DNA from: Eubacteriales bacterium | GTDB taxonomy: Bacteria > Bacillota > Clostridia > Lachnospirales > Lachnospiraceae | DNA: 64,000 nucleotides | Direction of reading: 5' to 3' | Assembly: GCA_030524175.1 (NCBI GenBank) | Contig: JAUNHC010000022.1 | Coordinates: forward strand, 21,669-85,668 | Part shown: positions 1-8,629 of the stretch, piece after piece | How positions within the stretch are numbered: the first letter of the stretch is position 1 | Layout of the letters: every line of letters begins with the position of its first letter | Notes under the pieces: model-generated | What the model saw: only the letters and a program-made list of their open reading frames with translations | The model's database searches: none | What the model was told of the DNA's origin: nothing | Translations under genes and position numbers: made by a program

Positions 1-233
1 TTTCCAGATTCCGTAATCTTGTAATATTTCCGCATCCGTCCATTATACTCCTGCTTATAAGTAGTTAAATTTCCGGCCGTCTCCAGCCTCTTCAGAATCG
101 GGTATAAGGTGGACTCAGAAATCTCAATACATTCCGATACTTCCTTGACGATCAAATACCCGTAGGAAGGCCCCTTCTGCAGGACAGACAGAACACAAAT
201 ATCAAGGATACCTTTTTTTCGCTGTATATCCAT
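1..233 (-). CDS. PadR-family transcriptional regulator (3' part outside window)
   Basis: Reading on the minus strand from ATG at 233 gives about 77 residues of a winged-helix protein beginning MDIQRKKGILDICVLSVL, followed by GPSYGYLIVKEV and ESTLYPILKRLE, which match the PadR N-terminal domain (the SYGYxL and STLYPxLxRLE motifs). The C-terminal part runs off the left edge. ATG 233 is preferred over ATG 239 because AGGAG lies 7 nt upstream of it. PadR proteins are usually ligand-responsive repressors of neighbouring membrane or transporter genes; its partner would lie left of the window. It is divergent from the GntR-ABC operon across an AT-rich intergenic region with symmetric repeats. Confidence 0.85.
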   Translation of the reverse strand, partial: MDIQRKKGILDICVLSVLQKGPSYGYLIVKEVSECIEISESTLYPILKRLETAGNLTTYKQEYNGRMRKYYKITESG

Positions 234-273
234 GCCCATTCTCCTTTATATTTTGCAATGTATAATATTATGC

Positions 274-299
274 ATTGCATACTATATATTGCATAGTAT
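274..299. promoter_or_regulatory. Symmetric repeat upstream of padR, candidate PadR operator
   Basis: An inverted repeat ATACTAT-ATATTGC-ATAGTAT spans 279-299. ATTGCAT also occurs twice as a direct repeat at 274-280 and 288-294. The position, just upstream of the PadR start, is where PadR proteins usually autoregulate. The assignment is inference from position and symmetry. Confidence 0.45.
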
Positions 300-337
300 A
301 ATACAAATGGAGATTTGTCAATATGTATATTATTTTA

Positions 338-393
338 TTGACAACTTCCTCTACGCGCATTATACTGTACTTGTTTATATGATACAGTATAAT
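338..393 (+). promoter_or_regulatory. Promoter and operator of the GntR-ABC operon
   Basis: A near-consensus sigma-A promoter is visible: -35 TTGACA at 338-343, a 17-nt spacer and -10 TATACT at 361-366. A perfect inverted repeat with 11-bp arms, ATTATACTGTA (359-369) and TACAGTATAAT (383-393), overlaps the -10 and the start region. That layout fits autorepression by the adjacent GntR/YtrA-type protein. Confidence 0.8.
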
Positions 394-401
394 ACAGTGA
401 G

Positions 402-785
402 GTGAGTACAGTGGAAATACATATCAATAACCATGCAAGCAAACCAATATATGAGCAGATTGCAGACCAGCTTAAAGCATTGATCATGGACGGGGAGTTA
501 AAAGCAGGAGACGCCATCCCCTCAATACGGTCTATGGCCAAATCTCTCCACATAAGCGTACTAACTGTGCAGAAGGCATATGATTCCCTTCAGGCAGACG
601 GATTTATTGAGACAACAGCAGGCAAGGGTTGTTTTGTATCAGTTCAGAATCAGGACTTTTATCTGGAAGAACAACAGAAAAAAATCGAGGAACATTTCAC
701 AAAAGCAATCGAAATCGCCCGTTGCAGCGGAATTAAACTAGATAAATTAACCAATCTTTTAACACTATTATATGAGGAGGATTAA
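402..785 (+). CDS. GntR-family regulator, YtrA subfamily
   Basis: This protein of about 127 residues has an N-terminal winged helix-turn-helix (PIYEQIADQLKALI, then AIPSIRSMAKSL and VLTVQKAYDSL) and only a short helical tail. That short tail is typical of the YtrA branch of GntR regulators, which repress the ABC transporter operon they lead. The start is GTG 402, or GTG 411, which has a better spaced GAGGTGAG. It is followed after 2 nt by the ATPase gene, so the three genes form one operon. The perfect 11-bp inverted repeat over the promoter is the likely binding site. In the family the inducing signal is often a cell-wall-active antibiotic; that is not visible here. Confidence 0.88.
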   Translation: MSTVEIHINNHASKPIYEQIADQLKALIMDGELKAGDAIPSIRSMAKSLHISVLTVQKAYDSLQADGFIETTAGKGCFVSVQNQDFYLEEQQKKIEEHFTKAIEIARCSGIKLDKLTNLLTLLYEED

Positions 786-787
786 AG

Positions 788-1642
788 GTGAAAAATGCAT
801 TGACTGTTGACAGACTGACAAAAAAATATAAAGATTTTGCGCTGAAAGACATCTCTTTTCAAGTGCCCCGGGGATCTATTGTGGGACTCATCGGAGAAAA
901 CGGCGCGGGCAAAAGCACTACGATCAAGTCAATTCTGGGACTGATCAAAAAGGACGGAGGAGAAATCACTGTCTTAGGCCAAAAGGAAGAAGAGGTGAGC
1001 GCTGAAACCCGGGAACAGATAGGCGTTGTTTTTGACGGTACCAACTTTTCGGAGGAACTCACTCCAGTCAGGCTAAACAAGGTACTGAAAGACATCTATC
1101 AATCATGGGATGAGAACTTATATTTTTCTCTTCTGAAACAGTTATCACTGCCTGAAAACAAAAAGATAAGCGCATTTTCAAGGGGAATGAAAATGAAACT
1201 TTCTATCGCTGCAGCATTTTCACACCATCCCCGGCTGCTGATCCTGGACGAGGCCACGAGCGGACTGGACCCGGTCATGAGAGACGATATCTTAGATATG
1301 TTTTTAGACTTTGTACAAGAAGAAGAGAATTCTATTCTGGTCTCCTCACATATAACAAGTGACCTGGAAAAGATTGCAGATTATATTGTTTTCATCCATA
1401 AAGGTGAGATAATTTTCTCCCAGGCAAAGGATGAACTGCTGGAGAATTATGGGATCATCAAGTGCGGTGCAGCCCAGTTTGATGAGATTGAAAATCAGGA
1501 TATCATCACTTGCCGGAGGATGGATTACGAGTGGCAGATATTAACTGCTGACAGGAAAAAGGCAGCAAAAAAATACCCTGAAGCTATGATAGTCCCAGCA
1601 ACCATTGATGAAATCATGCTTCTTTATGTGAAAGGAGAATAA
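788..1642 (+). CDS. ABC transporter ATP-binding protein (YtrB-like)
   Basis: A 284-residue ATPase with Walker A GENGAGKST, a degenerate signature segment (AFSRGMKMKLSIAAA), Walker B LLILDEATSGLD and an H-loop (VSSHI). A C-terminal extension of about 70 residues is common in ABC-2 type exporters. It starts with GTG after a GAGGAGG site. It lies between the GntR regulator and the six-TM permease and presumably energises it. The signature has SRG instead of SGG, as seen in many YtrB and BcrA-like ATPases. Substrate unknown; drug or peptide export is the family expectation. Confidence 0.9.
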   Translation: MKNALTVDRLTKKYKDFALKDISFQVPRGSIVGLIGENGAGKSTTIKSILGLIKKDGGEITVLGQKEEEVSAETREQIGVVFDGTNFSEELTPVRLNKVLKDIYQSWDENLYFSLLKQLSLPENKKISAFSRGMKMKLSIAAAFSHHPRLLILDEATSGLDPVMRDDILDMFLDFVQEEENSILVSSHITSDLEKIADYIVFIHKGEIIFSQAKDELLENYGIIKCGAAQFDEIENQDIITCRRMDYEWQILTADRKKAAKKYPEAMIVPATIDEIMLLYVKGE

Positions 1643-1645
1643 CTG

Positions 1646-2284
1646 ATGAAAGGACTTATCCGAAACAACTTTTATTCTATGGAGAGCAATATAAAAACTG
1701 CATTTTTAATGTCTGCACTTTTAATTTTTACACCTTTTTTTATCAACCATCCACGGATTCTATCTGTCATTGTCTCAGTTCAGATATTTATTTTTATAGC
1801 CAATATAGGGACCTCCCTCCATGCTGACGAGGTTGCAAAATGGAATATATTTGAACTTACACTGCCTGTTGATCCTGGTATGGTCATCATGGCCAAATAT
1901 GTGTCCTTTTCCTTACTGATAGTTTTCGGCCTTATAATAAGCGCTTTTACCGGTATTGTTTCCAGTTTATTATCGACATCAGCGGACCTGAGTTCCATTA
2001 TTGCAGGATATGAATATGGACTGACACTGTCTCTCATTGTAGCCGCAATCATGTATCCGGTTATGCTGAAAATAGGAACCGAGAAAAACGAATTGATCAT
2101 TCTTTTTTCTGCATTTATATCGGTTATACTTATGCTTTTCATCGCATTTATAGTATCTCTGTTCAGCGGAGAAATGGCATGGCAGGCTGCACTTGTTAGG
2201 ACAATTTCTCTAGTTGTTTCACTGCTCCTATTCCTTCTTTCCTATTTTGTATCTTTAAAAATTTATAAGAAAAAAGAGTTTTAA
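1646..2284 (+). CDS. ABC-2 type permease
   Basis: A 212-residue, highly hydrophobic protein with about six membrane segments (for example FLMSALLIFTPFFI, VIVSVQIFIFIANI and LLIVFGLIISAFTGIV) and a basic C-terminus. Start ATG 1646 lies 4 nt after the ATPase stop with AAAGGAG upstream. Length and arrangement match the short ABC-2 permeases found with YtrA-type regulators. It is the last gene of the operon and is followed by a strong hairpin. Substrate unknown. Confidence 0.8.
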   Translation: MKGLIRNNFYSMESNIKTAFLMSALLIFTPFFINHPRILSVIVSVQIFIFIANIGTSLHADEVAKWNIFELTLPVDPGMVIMAKYVSFSLLIVFGLIISAFTGIVSSLLSTSADLSSIIAGYEYGLTLSLIVAAIMYPVMLKIGTEKNELIILFSAFISVILMLFIAFIVSLFSGEMAWQAALVRTISLVVSLLLFLLSYFVSLKIYKKKEF

Positions 2285-2312
2285 CTGATCAAAGGAACAA
2301 ATAATAATAGTA

Positions 2313-2358
2313 TGGCTGTCCCATGTGCTTCTGCCTTTGGCAACACATGAGACAGCCA
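2313..2358. terminator. Strong hairpin between convergent operons
   Basis: TGGCTGTC-C-CATGTG (2313-2327) pairs with CACATG-A-GACAGCCA (2344-2358), giving a long stem with a 16-nt loop. It lies between the end of the ABC operon and the end of crcB, so it may serve both directions. A U-run is weak. Confidence 0.6.
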
Positions 2359-2398
2359 ATTATGCATCTAAACTGGATTTTGTATACCTATGTCAAAC

Positions 2399-2770
2399 TT
2401 ACTTCCCCCATATCCTGCAAGCGGCATACCGTCCAATCACCACTCCTGCCACACAAAGACACACACTCGCCGCCACATACACAGATCCATATATGTATCT
2501 CCCTTTCTCAAAAAGCCCCACGGCTTCCAAGGAAAAGGTAGAAAAGGTGGTAAAGCCCCCGCAGACTCCTGTTTTCCAGAACAATATCCATCTCTCCTGC
2601 ATACCTTTTGCCGAAGAGGTTCCCACAATGAAGCCAATCAGCATAGCCCCAAGCAGATTCGTAACCAGCGTCAGGACCGGAAAAACCGTCTTACCGGGCA
2701 GCAGACTGATTAAATATCTTCCCACAGCGCCTACAGCACCGCCCATACCTACCATTAAAATATTCATCAT
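2399..2770 (-). CDS. crcB: Fluoride channel CrcB/Fluc
   Basis: A 123-residue, four-TM protein with the family motifs GAVGAVGRY near the N-terminus, TNLLGAMLIG and the GGFTTFSTFS segment that lines the fluoride path. Fluc proteins form antiparallel dimers in the membrane and let toxic fluoride leave the cell. Only one crcB copy is present here, so it would act as a dual-topology homodimer unless a partner lies elsewhere. No fluoride riboswitch could be recognised in the roughly 50 nt upstream. It follows the hydrolase gene by 51 nt on the same strand. Confidence 0.9.
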   Translation of the reverse strand: MMNILMVGMGGAVGAVGRYLISLLPGKTVFPVLTLVTNLLGAMLIGFIVGTSSAKGMQERWILFWKTGVCGGFTTFSTFSLEAVGLFEKGRYIYGSVYVAASVCLCVAGVVIGRYAACRIWGK

Positions 2771-2821
2771 AAATACACTCCGTTATCCAGTTATCACACT
2801 CTACTTTAACACGTACCCGTC

Positions 2822-3829
2822 TTAAAAACAAAAACGGGCATCCTTCCTGAAGGATTTCCGCCCGGGATTTCCCTCAACACGGAAAATCTCGCGGGCCTTC
2901 AAATCATAGATCACTGACCACACTGTGTCCTTTCCTGTTCTCCTGTCATACTGGCAGATAAATCCATCCTTCCCTGATAAAAGTTCCATTGCGTGAGACT
3001 TCTCCATCGTATCTGCCTTCTCATCCAGCGCCTTTACCATAGTCTCATACCGTGGCTGTGCATCCCAATTATCCACTTCCGCAGCTGCACAGTTCTCCAT
3101 TGCACGGGAATGAAAAATATTAGCAGCACACACATATGTTTTTTCCGGCACCGGTCTGATGACTTCTGCCTTCTCAGCATTGCATTCCACAACTGCAATA
3201 TCCCCAGTGGTATCCGCTATGGTGAAGGTCTGTGACGAACTGACAGGCACCTGGTTTATCATCTTGATCACTTCATCCGTTGACCGGCATTTCTCTAAGA
3301 AAAGACGAAGCAGCATCCCGGCATTTAACCCGGGCCGGATTACACGGGGATATACAGAAGTCAACCCCACTGCCAGTCCATGCTCATTCACCCCGTCCTC
3401 CATCTCCACAAAAGCAGTGGTATTTCCGGTAAAGGAATAGGAATTGCTGCTGAATTTGTATATCACATTCTTATTTGACTTTTCCAACCGCACTAAAAAA
3501 TCGCTGTTTCTTCCAAACAAAATCTCATTTCCGTTGGCAACCGCAAAACAGGAACAACAGCACGCCGGCGGCATTGCATACATACTGAACAAAAAGGTCT
3601 GCAATTTTTCCACGCTGCAGCCTTGCCCTTCTCCAATTCCCCGGATTTCCTCCAGTATCTCCGGAAAATATTCCTGATAAACAGGCAGGCAGTCCGCCGC
3701 AAACTCCATCCGCGCCTCATCAATAGGAAAATCAATCATTTCTAAAATAAAATTACCGTACTTTTTAAGAAGGGAACCCCATTGAAAACCGATGTCATAA
3801 TGCTCTCCCTTAAATCTGTTATGATACAT
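2822..3829 (-). CDS. C45-type N-terminal nucleophile hydrolase/acyltransferase
   Basis: A 335-residue protein related to acyl-CoA:6-aminopenicillanate acyltransferase and other peptidase family C45 linear-amide hydrolases. A helical N-terminal part (YDIGFQWGSLLKKYG, IRGIGEGQG) leads to CCCSCFAVANG and LFGRNSDF, the expected context of the autocatalytic cleavage and nucleophilic cysteine. GLAVGLTSVYPR and TFTIADTTGD are further family-like segments. The start is placed at ATG 3829, after AAAGGAG. Upstream frames remain open into the permease gene but have no start with a good RBS. It lies directly downstream of a Bce module, so it may inactivate or process an acylated compound sensed there; this is inference. 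Confidence 0.78.
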   Translation of the reverse strand: MYHNRFKGEHYDIGFQWGSLLKKYGNFILEMIDFPIDEARMEFAADCLPVYQEYFPEILEEIRGIGEGQGCSVEKLQTFLFSMYAMPPACCCSCFAVANGNEILFGRNSDFLVRLEKSNKNVIYKFSSNSYSFTGNTTAFVEMEDGVNEHGLAVGLTSVYPRVIRPGLNAGMLLRLFLEKCRSTDEVIKMINQVPVSSSQTFTIADTTGDIAVVECNAEKAEVIRPVPEKTYVCAANIFHSRAMENCAAAEVDNWDAQPRYETMVKALDEKADTMEKSHAMELLSGKDGFICQYDRRTGKDTVWSVIYDLKAREIFRVEGNPGRKSFRKDARFCF

Positions 3830-3914
3830 AAAACTGCTCTCCTTTACCATATAATAGAGAGCTGCCGGCAACCCTAAAGTAATGGTAATTGAATAAAAAT
3901 TTATTGTCAAGCAT

Positions 3915-5939
3915 TTACTCCAAACTCCTGTCCCCTTCATAAGCATTCCGTTTAAATCCCACATAAGTTGCCCCAAAATATATAACATAAATACCCCCAA
4001 ACAATGCCAGCGCCAGTGCAAAAAACTTCCATGCAGGTGCAATAACCCCGGAATAGGTCACAAACAATATGCTTATATACCCGATGATCCCCCCTGAAAG
4101 CAATACTGCCCCTGCGAAGGGAAACACATAATAAAGTGCCAGTTCCTTTAGGATCACCTTGTTCAGTTCCTTTTTCTTCATGCCCAGCTTCTGCAGTATA
4201 TGATAACGCTTCCTGTATTTTGATGAATCACTGAGCTGCTGCACAGATAAGACTGTAACTGCCACCAGGAAAAAAACCATGCCGATATAAAACAATGGAA
4301 AAATCAGAGCTGTAAGCAGGAATTTCATTTCCGGTATTTCCTCATCCCGCACAAACAAAGGGGAACTGGTTGAATAAATATTATCACTGCCATACCCAAA
4401 ATCGCCGTCAAGCATTACTTCCGTTGCATCCCACAAGGAATCAAACCCCCACAAATTCAAAATTTTCGTTGAAAGCCCTTCAGGTGCATCTCCCTTAAGC
4501 ATTGCCATATATGCTGAATAGTAGGGTGTCATACTTTTTATTGCTTCATCAGGCACCACCAAAACATAGTCAGCGCCGTTATGTCCGTTCTGTTCGAAAA
4601 AGATAGTCTCAGTTCCTCCAAAATGATACTCCTTGCCCCCAAGGGAAATGCTTTTCTCCGTCATAGGCTTCAAGGTTTCCGTGAGCCGCTCCTTTACCTG
4701 GACAAGATACTCATTCTCTTTCATCTCCACAGGTCCATATCCCAGCATTCCCCGAAGGATATTATAATCACTCACCTTCATATACGTATCATAACGGAAG
4801 TACGCTCCTGTATCAGCCCCTGCATAGTTCTCCCCAAGAAAAGTATTCCAGTCATCGGTTCCGTTCTGGTAAATCCTGTAGGTGTGTTCTGTGTCAATGG
4901 CAGCCTCCTTCTCCACCAGTTCTATTTCCTGCCGGAAATCATAGTCTGCTTCACTTCTGTAGGCGGCCACATCAAAAGGAAACTTCTCATCCCCCTGTGT
5001 GTTCTGGTACTGGCCCAGCATCAATGCCCAGGAAGCCCCCACAAGAGCAACCATAAACAGCACCGTTAAAGTTCCAAGTGTAAACTGCATGGTCCGTATC
5101 TTTGCGGAAAGCTGACGGTATACAAAAACATTACCGCCCTTCCTCACATGCTTTCCCTTTCTCCTTATATGGCCCACCAGAAAAGCCGCAAGCCCCATAT
5201 AGAGAAAGTATACGGAAATCACAAGCCCCAGAATCATAAGGTAAACGTTCCATTCATTAAACCTTTCCGTTACCATCATCCATTCAAACACACCGATAAA
5301 AATCAAAGCAGCCCAAAACATCCACTGTCTGCCGGACTTATTTCCGCCCTTGATCTCCTCGTTCTGCCGTTCCATATTCATCATACCCTGGATCGTCATC
5401 TTTTTAAACCGACGCTGATTTCGGAAAAGGGCCAGCAGATAAGAACCTGCATAAATTCCTGCTGTCATTGCCAGGGATGCCAGGCTGAAATCAATTTTAA
5501 TTTTATAATCCGACTGGATCATTGCATAGATCGCAGAAGTCATCATCTGCTGAAGCACCATTCCCGGAAGAAGTCCGATCACAAACGCCGCAGCGCCCAT
5601 GAGCACATTTTCACGGAAAAATAATCTGGCTACCTGTTTTTTACGGAAACCCAGCAGAAGGTACGTGGCAAACTCCCTGCTCCGCTTTTCTGCCATAAAT
5701 TTCACCATATAGTGGACCAGCCAAACAATGATCAGGACAATAAAGAAGGTCATAAGCCCGATCATCATCCCCATCATTCCCGCTTCTCTGGAGATTGTCC
5801 TGATATCCTCAGAGAAAATCATGGAATCGAAGGCAAACATCATGGTGGTAATGATGATCATGGTCAAAAGATATACAAAATAATCATGAAGGGAACGTTT
5901 CGCATTCCGAAGTGCCAGTTTACCTAACATCCCCGTCAC
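3915..5939 (-). CDS. BceB-type ABC transporter permease (FtsX family)
   Basis: A 674-residue permease with one TM at the N-terminus, two FtsX-like domains and a large extracytoplasmic loop (about residues 310-540) between TM segments 7 and 8, the layout of BceB. It starts KLALRNAKRSLHDYFVYLL, a typical BceB opening. Together with the ATPase it forms a transporter that frees lipid-II-cycle targets from peptide antibiotics and also acts as the sensor for the partner kinase. The start overlaps the ATPase stop by 20 nt, so translation is probably coupled. Drug specificity cannot be read from the sequence. Confidence 0.92.
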   Translation of the reverse strand: MTGMLGKLALRNAKRSLHDYFVYLLTMIIITTMMFAFDSMIFSEDIRTISREAGMMGMMIGLMTFFIVLIIVWLVHYMVKFMAEKRSREFATYLLLGFRKKQVARLFFRENVLMGAAAFVIGLLPGMVLQQMMTSAIYAMIQSDYKIKIDFSLASLAMTAGIYAGSYLLALFRNQRRFKKMTIQGMMNMERQNEEIKGGNKSGRQWMFWAALIFIGVFEWMMVTERFNEWNVYLMILGLVISVYFLYMGLAAFLVGHIRRKGKHVRKGGNVFVYRQLSAKIRTMQFTLGTLTVLFMVALVGASWALMLGQYQNTQGDEKFPFDVAAYRSEADYDFRQEIELVEKEAAIDTEHTYRIYQNGTDDWNTFLGENYAGADTGAYFRYDTYMKVSDYNILRGMLGYGPVEMKENEYLVQVKERLTETLKPMTEKSISLGGKEYHFGGTETIFFEQNGHNGADYVLVVPDEAIKSMTPYYSAYMAMLKGDAPEGLSTKILNLWGFDSLWDATEVMLDGDFGYGSDNIYSTSSPLFVRDEEIPEMKFLLTALIFPLFYIGMVFFLVAVTVLSVQQLSDSSKYRKRYHILQKLGMKKKELNKVILKELALYYVFPFAGAVLLSGGIIGYISILFVTYSGVIAPAWKFFALALALFGGIYVIYFGATYVGFKRNAYEGDRSLE

Positions 5940-6684
5940 CTCCAGTCACAGACAGCACATCCAGAATCTCATTAAGAAAATCCTTTCTGTCAACGGTTCC
6001 CCTGATAAGCTCATGGAAAATCTGTCCGTCCTTCAGAAACAATATCCTTTTACAATAGCTGGCAGAAAATGCATCATGGGTGACCATCAGGATTGTTGCC
6101 CCCATATCTACATTCATCTGCGTAAAGGTTTCCAGAAGCATACGGGCCGATTTGGAATCAAGGGCACCTGTAGGCTCATCTGCGAAAATGATCCTGGGCT
6201 TATTGATCAATGCCCGGGCACAGGCACAGCGCTGCTTCTGCCCTCCGGAAACCTGGTAAGGAAACTTATCACGAAGTTCCCAAATTCCCAGCCGCTCCAT
6301 GATCTCCTTTGTCCTTCGGTCAATCTCCTTTTTCCCTTTATTAGCCAGGGACATTGCCAGTGAAATATTTTCTTCCAGAGTCAATGTATCCAGCAGATTA
6401 AAATCCTGGAATACAAACCCAAGATTATCCTTGCGGAAATCTGATTTCTGGTCTTCACTTAAACCCGTGATATCATCCTTACCATAGAAAATATGACCCG
6501 AGGTTACAGTATCCACTGTGGCCAGCATATTCAGCAAGGTGGTCTTTCCGCTGCCGCTGGCTCCCATAATAGCTGTGAACTCCCCCCGGTTTACAGAAAA
6601 GGTTACCCTGTCCAACGCCTTTGTAAGATTATTTTTTGAGCCGTAATATTTCTCTATATCCTCAGCATAAATTAATTCATCCAT
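5920..6684 (-). CDS. BceA-type ABC transporter ATPase
   Basis: A 254-residue ATPase of the LolD/MacB/BceA group: Walker A GASGSGKTT, Q-loop FVFQDFNLLD, signature VSGGQKQR, Walker B IIFADEPTGALD and H-loop MVTHD. It is the first gene of the transporter pair and overlaps BceB. The response regulator and kinase genes lie 126 nt upstream on the same strand. Bce operons are normally induced by their cognate regulator when the target peptide is present; the 126-nt gap upstream is where that regulator would bind. Confidence 0.93.
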   Translation of the reverse strand: MDELIYAEDIEKYYGSKNNLTKALDRVTFSVNRGEFTAIMGASGSGKTTLLNMLATVDTVTSGHIFYGKDDITGLSEDQKSDFRKDNLGFVFQDFNLLDTLTLEENISLAMSLANKGKKEIDRRTKEIMERLGIWELRDKFPYQVSGGQKQRCACARALINKPRIIFADEPTGALDSKSARMLLETFTQMNVDMGATILMVTHDAFSASYCKRILFLKDGQIFHELIRGTVDRKDFLNEILDVLSVTGGDGDVR

Positions 6685-6810
6685 TATCTTTCCGCCTTTC
6701 TTTTCCTTATATTGACGATGCCAGGTTCATCATACCTTTCGCCCTCTGCATCATAGTGATATCATAGCGGAATATTTCTCAATCTTCTATGGAAGTAGAT
6801 TAAGGAAACC

Positions 6811-7851
6811 TTACGTTTTCTTAAGATAACCTCTTCCGAAATGCTCACTGCCATCGGGAAATCCAAGAACCACTCTTGTATACTTCCCTTCCTCAGACTG
6901 TATATCAATCCCCATGTCAAGCTTTCTGCACAGCTTTTTACAGAGATAAAGTCCGATTCCTGTTGACTGTCTGTTCTGCCTTCCGTTGGTACCTGTAAAG
7001 CCTTTTTGAAATACACGCCCAAGTTCAGAGGCTTTAATGCCAATACCATTGTCTTCCACAATAAGTATTGTCCTGCCCTCCTGCTCCATGGCCCGGATCA
7101 CGATCCTGCATTCCCTTTCCCTTCTGTACTTCACCCCATTGATCAAAAGCTGGCTGAGGATAAAGGCAAGCCACTTATCATCACAATATACAGAAACCTC
7201 CCCCACCTCAACATCGATTCCCATCTGATTCATGCGAAGATACATCTGGTTTCTTTCTATCACCTCATACACCACTTCATCCAGGCGTATCTGCCGTATG
7301 AAATAATCCTGGTAAACCCTGTCGGAACGTGCATAGAATAAAGCCTTTTCCACATCGTTTTCCAGAAGGTTAAGCTGAAGCTTTATCCTTCTTGTCTCAT
7401 CATTCTTCACATTGTCGCAGATGAGATTCATAGCTGTGATAGGCAGCTTCACCTCATGTATCCAGTTCTCTATGAATTCCTTATACTCTGCCTGCTCTCT
7501 TTCCAAATGGCGCACAGCATCAACCACTGACTTATTGGAGAATTTCAGAATCTGTGCATAAAGCTTGTCTTCAAGACGGTAAGAGTAAGGCATGATCTCA
7601 GATATAAGATAAGGCTCCTTAAGCTCTCCCAAAGTATGGAATATTTCATCAAAAAATTTCTTCCTTCTGTACCATTCAACGCCCATATACACAACAAGAA
7701 CCATGAACCAAACCATATATATAAAAAACAACTGATCCGGCTTCAAACCGCAGATTTTCAGATAAACAAAACTGACGATCACGGCAAGTCCCTGGAACAG
7801 CAGCACCATAACTTTATCCTTCAAATATTCACTAAATTTCATCTCATCCAC
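6811..7851 (-). CDS. Intramembrane-sensing histidine kinase, BceS-type
   Basis: A 346-residue kinase with two N-terminal TM helices (around residues 14-33 and 40-58) separated by almost no loop, the mark of intramembrane-sensing kinases that take their signal from the BceB permease. The phosphoacceptor segment is WIHEVKLPITAM, followed by an N-box (LLINGVKYR), a G-box (VEDNGIGI) and STGIGLYLCKKL. The gene starts 13 nt after the regulator stop. It lacks a HAMP domain, as is normal for this group. Confidence 0.92.
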   Translation of the reverse strand: MDEMKFSEYLKDKVMVLLFQGLAVIVSFVYLKICGLKPDQLFFIYMVWFMVLVVYMGVEWYRRKKFFDEIFHTLGELKEPYLISEIMPYSYRLEDKLYAQILKFSNKSVVDAVRHLEREQAEYKEFIENWIHEVKLPITAMNLICDNVKNDETRRIKLQLNLLENDVEKALFYARSDRVYQDYFIRQIRLDEVVYEVIERNQMYLRMNQMGIDVEVGEVSVYCDDKWLAFILSQLLINGVKYRRERECRIVIRAMEQEGRTILIVEDNGIGIKASELGRVFQKGFTGTNGRQNRQSTGIGLYLCKKLCRKLDMGIDIQSEEGKYTRVVLGFPDGSEHFGRGYLKKT

Positions 7852-7864
7852 CTTACGTCCCAGG

Positions 7865-8545
7865 TCAGTGCACCAGATACCCCTGCCCTCTCTTAGTCTC
7901 TATAAAATCAGCAAGACCGATTTTTTTAAGCTTTGCCCTGATATGGGTAATATGCACACTTAAGGTATTATCATCTATGAAAATATGGTTCTCCCACAGA
8001 TCATCCATGATTTCCTCTCTTGGCACGATCCTTCCCTCATTGGAAAACAAACAGTAACAAATACGAAATTCGTTCTTCGTAAGCTCCTGGCTTTTTCCAT
8101 CATATAATATGGTACTGTTAAGAAGATTCAGGACACATCCCTGCACGGTAATCCGGTTTCCTTCTCCCCGTTCCGGCTTTTCCCCTGCAGCGCGCTTCAC
8201 AACCGCCGCAATCCTGGCAAGGAGTATAGGGGCATAGAACGGCTTGGAAATATAATCGTCCCCGCCCATAGTCATACCGTTCAGCTCATCCATAGCCGTG
8301 TTTCTGCTGGTGAGAAAAATGATAGGTACGTCAGATGTTTTCCTGATATTTTTACAAACGGTAATTCCATCTGTTCCCGGCAAAGTGACATCCAACAATA
8401 CCAGATCAGGGGCTTCCTCCGCCACCTGCTGCTCCAGATTTTCGAACTGTTCCGCAGCCACTGTCTGATAAAGAGCATTTCCCAACAATACCTTCAGCTC
8501 CTGACGGATCTGCTCCTCATCCTCAATAACCATAATTTTATACAT
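7865..8545 (-). CDS. OmpR-family response regulator, BceR-type
   Basis: A 226-residue regulator: receiver domain with acidic pocket MVIEDEEQ, phosphoacceptor Asp in LVLLDVTLPGTDG and Lys in ISKPF, then an OmpR/PhoB winged helix (LTKNEFRICYCLF, DNTLSVHITHIRAKL). The start is ATG 8545 (MYKIMVIEDE) after CCAGGAGGAAATTAT; the open frame extends further upstream without an RBS. First gene of the BceRS-BceAB set; expected to activate the transporter genes. Confidence 0.93.
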   Translation of the reverse strand: MYKIMVIEDEEQIRQELKVLLGNALYQTVAAEQFENLEQQVAEEAPDLVLLDVTLPGTDGITVCKNIRKTSDVPIIFLTSRNTAMDELNGMTMGGDDYISKPFYAPILLARIAAVVKRAAGEKPERGEGNRITVQGCVLNLLNSTILYDGKSQELTKNEFRICYCLFSNEGRIVPREEIMDDLWENHIFIDDNTLSVHITHIRAKLKKIGLADFIETKRGQGYLVH

Positions 8546-8629
8546 ATAATTTCCTCCTGGATATAAAGCTTTCCTGTACAGAAAAACAGCAGGCGGACTG
8601 CCCACTGCTGATCCCCTGCTGTTTTCTTA

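Noticed and set aside
2771-2830. Fluoride riboswitch upstream of crcB
   Set aside because: The conserved pseudoknot elements of the crcB motif could not be found in the short leader.
3830-4042. N-terminal extension of the C45 hydrolase into the BceB gene
   Set aside because: The frame is open, but that part overlaps BceB coding sequence and has no ribosome site, while ATG 3829 has AAAGGAG.
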